Below, piece after piece: positions 47,901 through 57,797 of a stretch of 64,000 nucleotides of DNA. The stretch covers positions 372,001-436,000 of the forward strand of contig JAPXFQ010001140.1 of the NCBI GenBank assembly GCA_028564705.1, given 5' to 3'. Below the pieces are notes generated by a model, which was not told the origin of the DNA, ran no database searches, and was given only the letters and a program-made list of their open reading frames with translations. This DNA is from Apricaphanius iberus (taxonomy: Eukaryota > Chordata > Actinopteri > Cyprinodontiformes > Aphaniidae). Each line of letters starts with the position of its first letter. Positions within the stretch are counted from its first letter, which is position 1. The translations under genes and the position numbers were made by a program.

Positions 47901-48949
47901 CCCCAGCTTCCCTCGTCAGTCTCTCATGTGAGTTGTATTTGTAAAGGAGAGCAAGGCGTTGAGCAGCGGTGGGAATCTGCAGGCTGTGGTGGAGCAGTTG
48001 ACTCGTTTCAGAGGCGAAGTGCGAGCGTTCGCGCTCACCCGTCAGGACTCTAGAAATCCCAAATCTGGCTTGTTCCCGGACAGAATCCCGCTCCTGGAAG
48101 CTTGCGACACCCTCAGAAAAGACCTAACTCCCTTAGGTGTTGTTATAAAGGTAAGCTCCCACTGGTGATCAGAATCTGGCGTAGACGGTGGATCTTTGGG
48201 TATTCGTGGGGTTAGGGACGACTTATCACCACCACTAAAAAGACTTAGAATTGCCAAATATACTTTTATATGCATATATGCAAGCAGTGGAAACTGTCCT
48301 AGACTACCACAGAAGCTAACATCTACAGACTTCCTTATCTCCACTCTTGGTGGTATGGCTAGGCCTGTTTGGCCAGTAGCAAGTCAGTAGGACGACAGTG
48401 GCTCAGGGAGTTCAGAGGTTGCCCTGCAATGGGAGGGTTACTGGTTCGAGCCCCCTGATCCATCTGTCTCAGTCGTTGTGTCAGAGGGGCCGATGGCGCG
48501 ATATGGCAGCCTCGCTTCTGTCAGTCTGCCCCAGGGCAGCTGTGGCTACAATTGTAGCGTGCTTCCACCAGTGTGTAAATGTGAGAGTGAATCAATAACG
48601 GAATTTGTAAAGCGTCTTTCAGTGTTCAAAAAAGCGCTATATAAGCTTAATGGTTATTATAATTATAAGAAGCATTGTGCAAAAATTATCAGGTTTCACA
48701 CGCTGCATTTGCTTTCACAGGTTTTATATATGCTTTATAAAGTAAAATCCAAGAATAATTTAGAGTTTCATTCCACTAAAACATCACAAAATTCAGCAAA
48801 TCCAGAATTGTGAACAAGTCTACTGTACCAGTGAGGCTGGACTGATGTGTTTTGTGTGATTTCAGGACAGAGGAGCAACATCGACGTGGGAGATTAAGCA
48901 GAGCCAGAGTGGACAGAAAGACCAAGCAGCAAACATGAAAAACGACTGA
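32930..48949 (+). CDS. cars2: CARS2, mitochondrial cysteinyl-tRNA synthetase
   Basis: Charges mitochondrial tRNA-Cys with cysteine in the matrix. Fifteen coding exons: 32930-33114, 33192-33242, 33310-33427, 33506-33577, 33649-33754, 33840-33920, 36669-36798, 41243-41376, 42139-42206, 42622-42688, 47344-47482, 47559-47682, 47766-47864, 47947-48150, 48866-48949. The sum is 1662 bases, 553 residues (human about 564); all phases agree. Residues 1-30 are basic and lack acids, as a mitochondrial presequence would. The class I HIGH motif is HLGH (74-77) and KMSKS is at 303-307. Zinc ligands of the family are visible: Cys65 (SCGPT), Cys243 (HIECS), and the His/Glu in FPHHENE (266-272). The C-terminal DALR-type helical part includes [12 protein letters not shown]. 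Exon 14 has a weak AAG acceptor. Introns 6, 7 and 10 exceed 2.7 kb and are full of transposons. Confidence 0.95.
34068..34312 (+). mobile_element. hAT-type MITE, right end lost (CARS2 intron 6)
   Basis: Starts TAGGGATGCACCAATACC and follows the copy at 24499 closely up to AGTTTCCATATTTTAGG. There the sequence switches to another element, so the right end is missing. Confidence 0.6.
34313..34620 (+). mobile_element. hAT-type fragment, same family as 7160-8015
   Basis: GGCGATATGATATG, AGTAAGACTATGTATTGTG and CATTCTAAACACTCCAACC parallel 7640-7760. Only part of the family is present. Confidence 0.5.
34730..35895 (-). mobile_element. hAT-type element split by another hAT element (CARS2 intron 6)
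   Basis: The left edge TAGGGTTTCAAGAAAATATCG and right edge CTTGCCAATACATATCCCTA enclose, in reverse orientation, the family seen at 7160-8015 (TTGGAGTTTTTGGAATGCTG near 34950). The element at 35026-35790 interrupts it. Confidence 0.5.
35026..35790 (-). mobile_element. hAT-type MITE, empty-site relative of 10516-12155
   Basis: Ends TAAGGGTGTAACGATTCTCC and GATTGTGACACCCCTC. The flanks ATGTATAG (35018-35025) and ATATATAG (35791-35798) match at 7 of 8. In reverse the interior aligns with 10516-10845 joined directly to 11657 onward, that is, without the 10846-11648 insert. Confidence 0.7.
36090..36270 (-). mobile_element. Possible Tc1-like fragment
   Basis: In reverse, CTGTAAAGGACGGCGGTGG followed by CAGCATAAGGTTGTGG resembles the Tc1 [10 protein letters not shown] coding block. 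Very short and damaged. Confidence 0.35.
36800..38740. other. CARS2 intron 7, unassigned
   Basis: No exon seen. Includes a possible retroelement-like zone at 37470-38540, with GGCGCC near 38012, but no LTR pair or coding domain that I can support. Confidence 0.3.
38745..40345 (-). mobile_element. L2-like LINE remnant in CARS2 intron 7
   Basis: The minus strand gives, 5' to 3', [20 protein letters not shown] and LKWFRSNL (40323-40126), then [20 protein letters not shown] (about 40110-40045, palm region). After a gap of about 500 bases come [25 protein letters not shown] and [20 protein letters not shown] with SLHWLPV (39164-38790). The gap (about 39340-39840) holds foreign sequence including the repeat shared with 17.4 kb. 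Many frameshifts. Confidence 0.7.
40440..40970 (+). mobile_element. Tc1-like transposon remnant in CARS2 intron 7
   Basis: Plus strand: [20 protein letters not shown] (40568-40627, first catalytic Asp region WSDE), then after damage [11 protein letters not shown] (40834-40866) in place of the usual QDNDPKHT. The element is decayed. Confidence 0.6.
41400..42130. other. CARS2 intron 8, nothing recognised
   Basis: AT-rich sequence. The ORFs look random. No conserved repeat noted. Confidence 0.35.
42718..43470. repeat. Probable DNA-transposon-derived repeat (CARS2 intron 10)
   Basis: Starts near CAGTGGCGGCTGGTGGAATT, a left end I associate with fish non-autonomous DNA elements. ACAGGGTAGCTGTGAATTAA is also found near 15865. 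The right end was not identified. Confidence 0.35.
43470..45460. other. CARS2 intron 10, GC-richer unassigned blocks
   Basis: Two zones (43500-44060 and 44620-44940) are less AT-rich and carry longer ORFs, but none matches a family I know. They look like parts of dispersed repeats, not exons, because the CARS2 reading frame joins exons 10 and 11 exactly across them. Confidence 0.35.
45462..45721 (-). mobile_element. tRNA-derived SINE (copy 1)
   Basis: On the minus strand it starts GGGCGACTGTGGCTCAGTGG (A box TGGCTCAGTGG). GGTTCAATTCC fits a B box. It ends with AAAGCGCTATATAAG and a CCATTTACCATTT tail. The order (pol III head, unrelated body, LINE-like tail) is that of a SINE. About 97% identical by eye to 57243-57504. 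Confidence 0.8.
46635..47297. mobile_element. MITE-like element (CARS2 intron 10)
   Basis: The left end ATTGTAATTTCCGCACTA is loosely inverted relative to the right end AGTCCGGATATTACGGTAG. The right side includes TAGGCCGCAGGGTTTAAAGC, text typical of a widespread fish repeat. No transposase. Confidence 0.5.
48390..48662 (+). mobile_element. tRNA-derived SINE, second family (CARS2 intron 14)
   Basis: The head GACGACAGTGGCTCAGGGAG holds an A-box-like TGGCTCAGGGAG, and GGTTCGAGCCC is a B box at tRNA-like spacing. The end AAAAGCGCTATATAAGCTTA resembles the tail of the other SINE copies, but the head and body differ. Confidence 0.7.
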
Positions 48950-49795
48950 TTCCATACCTTTATCTGCTTTCGTTTAGACGTAATCGGAAGTACTAATATT
49001 TATTGTCACTGGTCGGGAGTGTTGGCTCAGGATTCTGGCCAAATTGATGACAAAATGTAGAACTTCCAACTGAACTTTTGTAATAATTCTCAACAGTTAG
49101 TAAAAAAGAATTGTCTGATTTCTTCTAGACCCCCATTTTAATGTTCTCAGAACCCTCTTCTAAATTAACTTTCACTCTGTGTCAGATCAACCAGATGGTA
49201 ATTTCGGCCAAGGGTAACCCGAGTGGACCTTTTTCGAACGAGTGTGTAAAACGACAAATTTCAGAAAGAGACCATTAAACATGGTGGCGGTAGTACGATG
49301 TTCTAAAAGCTACTTTGCTTCCAGAAGGACTTGCCATAATTAATGGCTATCCAGCCATCTGTTCATGACCTTAGGCTCAACAGCACTCAGTTAGTGCAGC
49401 AAGAGAATAAACCAGGGTTGTACCCATATCGGGCTGATACCGTTCTAAGGTACTCGTTTTACCTGAAATCAAACCTTTTACCAGAACCATGTTAGTACCA
49501 AGACCGAAACTTTATAGAGAGCTGAAAGTAAAAAATTGTAATTGTGACACTCAGTAATTTTTTTCCTCCTAAGTTTATTGTCAAGCTTTTTACACGTTTC
49601 CAGGGATGCTCGTTTTTTTTAAATGTCTGTATATTGTTAGAATTTTAAATTCAAAGATGTCTCCAGAATTTACTTAATAGATTTTGGGAAATATTTTACA
49701 TTTGAGAACGTAAATAAAACAATATATTTTATTCCTCAGCAAAATGCAGAAGTGAGGCTGTAGCCTCAGTTCTGCAGAGCTCCCCCTGCTGTCCC
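48950..49795. other. Convergent CARS2/DDRGK1 interval
   Basis: Contains both 3' UTRs. A short Tc1-like scrap (AAACATGGTGGCGGTAGTAC, about 49277) is present. AATAAA near 49406 may serve CARS2. In reverse, an AATAAA-like TTTATT near 49713-49731 suits DDRGK1. Poly(A) use is inferred. Confidence 0.4.
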
Positions 49796-52700
49796 TCAGG
49801 CAGAGCTGCAGCTCTCGGGCATCAGGTTGATGAGGGAGTTGCTGGCCTGAGCCAGCTCTGTGATGGAGACTCTGCCTCTCTGTCTGATGAACTGAGCCAC
49901 CGCGTCCAGCTCCCCGGGAGTGATGAAGATGAATTTCCCCCGGTCGTCGATCACACCTGCAGCGACACCAAGCACGATGACGTCTCAATAAACCCGATGC
50001 TTTTATAAAGAAATTAACTCAACAATTCTAACTATTTTAGTTGAATACATTTCATCAGTGACATTAAATCAGACTAAACCACTTTAGTTCAGTTATTTAT
50101 TTCATTTGCTAAATATATAACTAGTGTTTTTATGCTTTCCTCCAATTTAGAAGTTTACATACTCTTGGATTATTAGGAATTTAAACCATTTCAGAAAATC
50201 ATATAAGATTTCATTATGGCTTTGTAAGTTTCACAAGTGATGTACACGAGCTGAAGTGCCATTACTAAAAGCCATTACTAAAAAAGCAACATACTCCCCC
50301 ACAAAAAAATGACAGTTTTTAAATGTCTCCCATAGATAAAGACTTAAAATGTTTTATACATGTGCTGTGGAGTGACGAAACTAAAATTGAAGCGTTTCAC
50401 AATAAAGACATAGCTAACCGTGTTGGACAATGTCCCTCAGCAAACCATCAAATTAGCTCTAAAGTGGCTTAAGGACAACAAATTCTATATTTTGGTGCCA
50501 CCATCAGTCTGTTAGAGAATTTGTGGGCAGATCTAAAAGGTTGTGTGTGTGTGTGTGTACACAAGAAGGGCCAACAAACCTCATTCAGTTTAGGAGGAAT
50601 GGGCCAGATTTCCATCAAACTACTGTGAAAAGCTTGTAGAGGAAACCTAAAACATTTGGCCCAAGTCATACAGCTTAAGGGCAATGCTACCAAATACTGA
50701 GGAGATGGATGAAAAATTCTGGATTAAGAGAAAATAAAATGATCTTCTGAACTTGTTCAGAAAAAACAGATTAGTAAAACGGATTTAGTTTTAGTTGGAG
50801 ATTAAATAAAATGTCTGCTCTGCAGCAAGAATATAATGGAGGATTAAGCAGAGAAACCGCTGATGGCAAAAACTATTGGTGTTGAAATGAATTAGTAATA
50901 AATTATTTTTTTTTTAGGTCTGTTCATCACAAATACTTTTTTATTGCTTCACGTATGTTCCACCTTGATCTCTGTGTAACTGAAATTACTTTTTTCGCTT
51001 TCTTTGCCATTTTTTTAAGGAAGAATGCAAGGACTTAATGCACTTGACAGATAATGTTGGTAATGAGGGTATCTGTATGCAAATTTCATTCGTAGGATAG
51101 GATATAGGACACTTCCTACGAACGTCTGATAAATGAGGGCCATGATTAGATAAACTGTTCTTTCAATATAAAGCATCTAGTGCCCAAAAGCTCCATTGAC
51201 TACTGATAACATCAACTATAGCGCACCGTTCTGGTGAAATGATCTCTGGCTGATCTCAGGCAGAAAAACACTTCCTGATAATCAGGTGGTGCCTGACTTG
51301 GTCATTTTGAGCTAAAATGCTAATTTTGTTAATTGTCTGTTATTTATTTATAGTTATTAATCAGCTGTTAGCATGTAATAAGTCTTACAGCAACATCCTT
51401 CAGGCCTTTATAAATTTGTTGCAAAACTGACTGCTACCTTCCTGGCCACAGCATCAACAACCACAATTTTTGAAGACAAGTTGGTTACTACAGCATTTTT
51501 ATTTTCCCCAGGATAAATAAAGTCTTTTTGAGTTGAATTGACTCGATTCCCTATTTTTTCGGAGTGTCCTGGAAAAAACAGAAATCCAGCAGGAATAAAT
51601 TAATCCATGAAAAAGTCCTGACCTGTAAGCGTGCCTTCAGACAGCAGGTCCTGCAGTCGGGCGATGGCGTCCTGCGTCCTCATCCCGAAATGAGACGCCA
51701 GGTCCTCCAGGAGAACCACTTTAGACGCCTGCAGACAGAGATCAGAGTTATTCCTCAGCCCAGAAACAGCAGCAGAGGTCGATGTGGGCCGGACTCACCT
51801 TGATGTACTCTATGAAGTCCTGCAGCAGACTTCGGGTCTGAGAACACAACATGTGGAACAGGTTTATAACAGAAGCTTAGAAAAACACGAAAACTCAAGA
51901 CCAGACGGATGTCAGACCTGGTCCTCCGACATGTCCTCCTGCTCTCCCTGGTCCTCGATGATGAACGACGCTTTGAGTCTCAAGTACTCCTCCTCCTCCC
52001 GCCGCTCCTGCTCCTCTTTAGCCCGCTGCTGCTCCTCCTCCTAAAGATGACAGCAGCAGAGGCTCTCAGCACCTCCTGACACGGACCTTCAACACAGGAT
52101 GACACGTCTGCAGGGGAGCAAACCTGTTTTTTCTCTAGCATCCGCTCCCGCTCTTCCTCCTGCCGTTTATCCTGCTCTCGGAGCTCCTGCATCCTCCTCC
52201 TTTCCTCCCTCTCTTCCATCTCTGCCTAATAATACAAAAAACAATAAAAACAATTAAATCAGCTTTCAAACTGGATGTTTACAAAAGTTAAAAATGTCTT
52301 AAGACACAGAACTTAACCAGCAACAGCGATTCAAAGAAAGACACTCCTAGATATAAACCTAACTGCAGTTAAAGAATGAAATAGGAAACTCTGGAGTAGT
52401 CGTAGAGAGGTACAGCTCAGGTGGGGAATATTTTATCAGCAGAACTATTCATTTTGAACTCTACAAATCTGATTTTTATGGAAAAGTAGCAACAACAAAG
52501 CTGTTTCCATGGCAAAACATGGCGGTGAAAGTATCATGATACGGGGAAGCTGGTCAGAGATGAATAAGATGATGGATGGAGCTAAATCCAGGACAATATT
52601 GGGAGACTTCACTGTCCATCGGGACTTTTATTGACTAAACATACAGCCAGACATACAATGGACGGTTTATATCCAAGTAGATTTAAGTGTTAGAATGTCC

Positions 52701-54382
52701 TAGTCAAAGCTGAAACTTAAATTCAACTGTGAATCTGTCGCTAGAATTAAACTGATGTTCACAGATGTTCTCCTTCCAACCTGATTAACATGAATCTCTG
52801 CTAAGAATGCTACAGCATTCGCAGATAAACTGTTTAACATAGTGGATTATCAGTCTATATAGCCTACTGATTATATGAAACTAGCAATGGGAGCATAAGT
52901 GGAGGTTAGACCTGCAATGTTAAAAAAAATCCACATCTGGTTTTTGTGTGGTGGGGACAAAACTATAATTCATAAATAATGCTGCGGAAATGTCCCGGTT
53001 TCAACAACGATTATGTTCATAGCCTACTTTCCTGGAGGCACCCCATTAATTACTTGAATGACAAAACCCAAACAGATGACTTAACAGGGACTCGTACCAA
53101 AATGTTAAGGAGCCAGTCCTGTATGTTAACCACTCTGCAGAGGTAGCACTTTTCTTTCTAACGATAACTTGGGAATATTATGAAGCGGACAGAACCCCCC
53201 AGACGGCCACAGTTTGATAAACCGAGGGTACGGATACGTAATCCCTGCGCACGGTTTAGTAAACAGAGTGTGCGGATTCTTGTGTCTCAAAAAATATTTC
53301 TGCACCTCTCCCCTGCCGGGCTCTGTAGGTTTCAGCTATTTTGGGGGGGAAAATAATTGTAAATATAACACAATTTATCTTGTTTCCCTGTATGGAGTTC
53401 TGCACTACTTTGTTTTTGTCGCAGAACATCCCAATACGAACAATTAGAATTTGTGGGAAAGTTCAAGTGGTGAGTAAACGTTTGCTAGGCTCTGTAAGGG
53501 CCAGGATGTCGCGTCACCTCTCTTTGGGCTTTCTTGGCCTGTTTCTCTTCCAGCTTCTTCTGCTTCTTGGCTCCAATTTTAGCAGTGGGCTGGGTGTTCT
53601 GCAGCTCTGTCTCCTCATCCTCCACAGCTTCATCTTCTGAAAGTCACAGGAAGTGTTACATATTCATCAGGAAGGACCAATTTTCTTCTTGTAGAATCAC
53701 CAACACCTCCTTATATGGTAAAACAAAACAGAAAGCTGCTGCTGTAGTTTACCTTCATCTGCTCTCTGTGGCCGCCTGTTTGCCATCACAGCAGCAAGAT
53801 TCCTCCTCCTGCGGGGCATCCCGGCACCCCGCTCCTCCGGGGCCCGCCCGGGGGCCCCAGCTGCTGCTCTGATGACATCCCTCCTCTGCTCCTGATCAGC
53901 TGGAAACACCAACACATCATCTTCACCTCAGATTCTTCCCATTATAGATAAATCACGACCGGGATGGCTAATTTAGCTCGATTATTAGAAGAAAAGTGGG
54001 TGTTTTAACACACATATATATACACAGAAAAGAACACTATAACATCAGATAAAATAAAAACAAAACAGAGTAGTCTCAGTGTAGGTTTAACTGCACCTCC
54101 TGGGCCTCCGTAGTTTGAAAAGCTTTGAGCTGACGTTGCAAACAGTAAACCTAGCAGCTTGTATAACCGCTGCCTTATTGGGGTTCTATATTCAAAGAAA
54201 GCAGAACTCTGTGTCGTAAAGCTTTATGTAAAAATGCTAATAACTCCTTAAATAATAATGTAGCTCGTTAGCATTATCCTAGAAGTTAACCTACCGTCCT
54301 GTGTTTTCCTCTGGATTTTCAGGGCGAACACAATCAGGACGATAAGAACAGCAGCAGCTAGAATATACAGCACTATATCCAT
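49796..54382 (-). CDS. ddrgk1: DDRGK1 (UFBP1), ER UFMylation adaptor
   Basis: DDRGK1 anchors the UFM1 ligase UFL1 at the ER membrane and is needed for UFMylation of ribosomes and for ER-phagy. Eight coding exons on the minus strand: 54382-54295, 53899-53753, 53636-53518, 52225-52124, 52040-51918, 51837-51799, 51728-51623, 49956-49796. The sum is 885 bases, 294 residues (human about 314), with consistent phases and a TGA stop. Seen: an N-terminal membrane anchor (residues about 3-21, [20 protein letters not shown]), then a basic Arg-rich stretch (MPRRRRN). A long charged coiled coil follows (about 100-190, [14 protein letters not shown] then E/R/Q repeats). The C-terminal winged-helix/PCI-like domain has the namesake IDDRGKF (residues 244-250) and [12 protein letters not shown]. 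Intron 7 (about 1.7 kb) holds a Tc1 remnant. Confidence 0.95.
50310..50720 (+). mobile_element. Tc1-like remnant in DDRGK1 intron 7
   Basis: [12 protein letters not shown] (50367-50402) is the first catalytic Asp block of Tc1 transposase. [17 protein letters not shown] text (50505-50540) is the last DLNPIENLW block. Frames are broken. A GT microsatellite (50540-50560) follows. Confidence 0.65.
52500..52650 (+). mobile_element. Tc1-like fragment in DDRGK1 intron 3
   Basis: [20 protein letters not shown] (about 52516-52573) corresponds to the KHGGGSIMVWG block. No other Tc1 part is present. Confidence 0.5.
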
Positions 54383-54500
54383 TGTTCAATAAACACTTAT
54401 TTTATCTGACTATATTCAGCTCATAACTACCGAGACTGCGCACATTCAACGATGTAGCACTACTTCTTCTTTGGTTTTAGGCAACGGGACAGCACTAACT
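54383..54500 (-). promoter_or_regulatory. DDRGK1 5' flank
   Basis: Immediately upstream of the start codon. It abuts AT-rich intergenic DNA, so the proximal promoter is probably short. Inferred from position. Confidence 0.3.
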
Positions 54501-56640
54501 TGGAGCATTATCGCCACCTGCTGGTATGTAAGATATCTGTTTTGGGGTGAAGAGTATACTGTAACTTGAGGGACTAGGAAGATATTTTTGCGCATATGTT
54601 TAGATTGTATAGTCAGCTACTCTAAGACGTTGAAGAATAGCTTGTTTAACAGAACTTAATAACTTAGATGAGTTTAGATGTAATCTTTTTTCTTTGTATA
54701 ATTGTCTACAATCCATCTCATATCTCATACAGTGTACCATACAGTGGATAATATGTGGCCAACCTGACAGAACAGGTGATGGTGTCAGAAACAAGAGTTG
54801 ATATACCTTAAGGGTCAGCTTATTGACATAGCACTGTTGTATGGCATCAGAACAACACCAGGTTAAAATGAAACTGAAAATCAAAATTGTCATTGAAATA
54901 TATAATTGTAACTGAAAATATAAATTTTCACTCTGAATTAAATGTAGTGAAAATTTCTGTTTTGAAAGCACAAAAAAATTGAAGATAAAAAAAAAGGGCT
55001 TATTTCTGGTAAATTATGTAAACCCCATAATATGCAACCTGCTGCATTTGCTGAGTGTCAACATAGGTTTGCTGTTTGATCAAAATTCCCATCTACCAAG
55101 GAGTTTTGGATTAGCTTCCTCTGCCATCATGAACACACTGATGAGGAATAATAAATGTTGTAATAGTGACCTTATTGATAAATGAAATGTGTTCAGTAAA
55201 ATATTTACACTTTTGCCCTACTAAATAGTAGAAAAGACAAAACAGATAGCTGATTTTATAGATTATGTTTAAACATAGGCAATGATAATGCTAGTGTTTA
55301 TAACACAGGACACAAAAGTAATTGTTTACAGATATTGTATAAATTTATGTTAGAAAAATGGAAGAAAATATTGTAAAATAAATATTTTATGATCACATCT
55401 CATCACGTGTTAGCTCTATTTGCAGACAAATCATCTTGTAGCTTCTTTCAAATTAAATTAAATTTTACGATACAAAAACTTAAGTTAAAATGAAGAATAA
55501 AAATGGGAAAAACTTTAAAAACTTTTCACTGTTATCAGTGACAGCCATTTTTTGAATAAACAAGCTATTAACTTCATACTTTTGAATAGGATAAAATTAC
55601 AAAAAATTCTGTCTCTGTTATAAAATAAACACCAAGTATCACATGAACGTTGTCCCAGCATATGCCAGTATTGCTCAGAAAGAACACATCAGCTTAAACA
55701 TTCAATCTTTCTTTATATCATTTCCATTTTATTTCAATATTCAGACTTCCATCAAGAAACAGAAGCTTGACTTTGTTTCCAACATTTTGATTGTATTTAT
55801 TATTATTTTTACTTTATTCTTCTTATCTTAAATTTGTCCTGTAATGGAAAATAGGAAAATTCCACAAAAAAACCCTCCGAACCTACTGACCATTGAAGAT
55901 ACATACAGTATTAGCCCCTAGCCCTTTAGCAACTCTGTTTAAAATTAAATATGTTTAAATATAGATAATTAAATTAATATATACATGTAAAGATTCAGTA
56001 GTTACGCCTTGAAGTGAATCACCCAGTTTATATGATGCCAGTGTTCATTTTCATGAGGACAACATGAAAATGAAGAAGACGTAGACAGAAATATCTGCAG
56101 TTCTGGGAGTGGATGGTGCGGTAGTTATGAACATAGAATTACTTTTTTCCCCCATGCTACCGTTTAAGTTATGCAATTGCAATTTTGCTGTGTTCCGTTA
56201 TCTCCTGGGTGCAGCTGGGAGGAAATCTTTCGCAAGGGATACACGTCTAAAATGCTCCCGCCGGCACAGCTGCTTTCACAAACAAAAGATGTCTATTGTG
56301 TCTACGCACCGCTTACGTGGCCGGCGGAAAGGAGTGATGGCACGCAATTCAGGGACGTCGCTGCCATGCGACATCAAAGCTGTATTATGAGCAGGACTTT
56401 AACTCTGTGCTTGATGGTTTGTTGGTTACACAGAACTTTGTACTTTAAACATCAAGAATTGGTGGTTTCCAAATTGCACAAACAAAATGACCAAGTAGAC
56501 TAAATTCAGCTTCCACAGGCTCCCTTTTCCGCAATGTACACAGACTACAGCTGTAATGGTGGATGGCTGCGACGTCATTAAAATCCCAGGTTAGTGTAAA
56601 TTGGAATCAATTGGAACAAAAATCTGTAAAATCACCCCTA
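54500..56640. other. AT-rich intergenic DNA
   Basis: No host exon seen. 56150-56400 is GC-richer with overlapping ORFs (GAAATCTTTCGCAAGGG, GGCCGGCGGAAAGGAG) that may be a repeat, but I do not recognise it. Confidence 0.4.
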
Positions 56641-56644
56641 CAGA

Positions 56645-57040
56645 ATAGTGTTGTCAAAAGACCTGGTACTTTGGTATCAAGTCAGTACTAAAAAAAATCT
56701 AAACGTCACGGTACCACGTTTTCTTAAGTACAGGTGGTATCGAGGACCCACTCAAACTAGGTATCTTGAGGCACATGCATGAATTGAGTGTGTGCAGGCG
56801 ACCGCCGTTGCGGCTTATGTGGTAAATCCACTTGTTGATAAAAAAGTAGGAGAGCCGTGTGTGGAAATATTTTGAATTTGCGGCTGACGATGAGGGGAAC
56901 ATCATGGATAATCAAAAACTAAGTCGAAAACAATGTCATCAAAGCTTTCTCTCAAAAGGACGAAACACATCTAACTTATTAAAACACCTAAAACCTGATC
57001 TGATGAAAGAGTTTAAGAAGGTAAGTTTCCAAATAATTTG
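56645..57040 (+). pseudogene. Decayed hAT transposase 5' exon with BED-type zinc finger
   Basis: AGTGTTGTCAAAAGACCTGG resembles the left end of a fish hAT element. 56855-57020 reads VWKYFEFAADDEGNIMDN, then QCHQSFLSKGRNTSNLLKHL and LMKEFKK, followed by GTAAGT. This is the usual N-terminal BED finger exon of hAT/ZBED-type transposases. One cysteine of the finger appears replaced (KLSRKQC) and the second histidine segment is shortened, so it is not functional. The dimerisation and DDE parts are absent. Confidence 0.65.
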
Positions 57041-57242
57041 AAATTTAGAGCTTCTGTTATGATTTATGTATCATATTTTGATTTGAATATCGGGATCAGT
57101 GGGATCAGAGTAAACAGCCAGTTTGTAGTAAATCATTAGCATCCGTGATGTGGCTAATGCTAATATAATAAGTGTTGGTGTGTTCACATCGGCCAAAATG
57201 TCAGTGCCCAGAACGGCAAGCTTACATGTTAAGTTTATGTTT

Positions 57243-57504
57243 AAATGGTAAATGGACTGGACTTATATAGCGCTTTTCTAGTCTTACTGACCACTCAAAG
57301 CGCTTTACATTGAAGCCGCATTCACCCAATCACACTCGCATTCATACACCGACACCCAACATGGCTCGGTAGGACAATGTAGAATTTGGGGGGTTAAGTG
57401 CCTTGCCCAGGGGCACATCGACATGTGACTGGAGGAAGCTGGAATCGAACCTACAACCCTCCAATTGCAAGCCAACTACTCTACCACTGAGCCACAGTCG
57501 CCCC
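57243..57504 (-). mobile_element. tRNA-derived SINE (copy 2)
   Basis: Same family and orientation as 45462-45721. The A-box TGGCTCAGTGG is intact and the B box GGTTCGATTCC is closer to consensus. I count about eight differences over 260 bases, suggesting fairly recent activity. Confidence 0.8.
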
Positions 57505-57797
57505 CAAAAAGGCAGTTTTTTCTCCGGTGTGCTTTGTGTACTTTTGCCACAGATATTTTTTAAATGTTTGCTACTTTCCAAGCTTCATAGTGGCAAAAGC
57601 TAGTAATGCAGAAGCTAAGCTAGCTTAACTTTCGCCTCCATCACCAAGCAGAACATTTCACTGTAGTGACGTCGCCGGAAGTCAACACTGTCTAGCCAGC
57701 CACGATCCGCAATAGTTTAAAACATCCAGCAGAGAAAGGCCCGCCCACGCGCTTTTCTAACTGCAGCCTTAACGGTAGAGTTTTGTGGCAGATAATG

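Noticed and set aside
51564..52044. Plus-strand ORFs over the DDRGK1 exons
   Set aside because: Antisense shadows of DDRGK1 exons 5 to 7, which have correct splice sites and strong family similarity.
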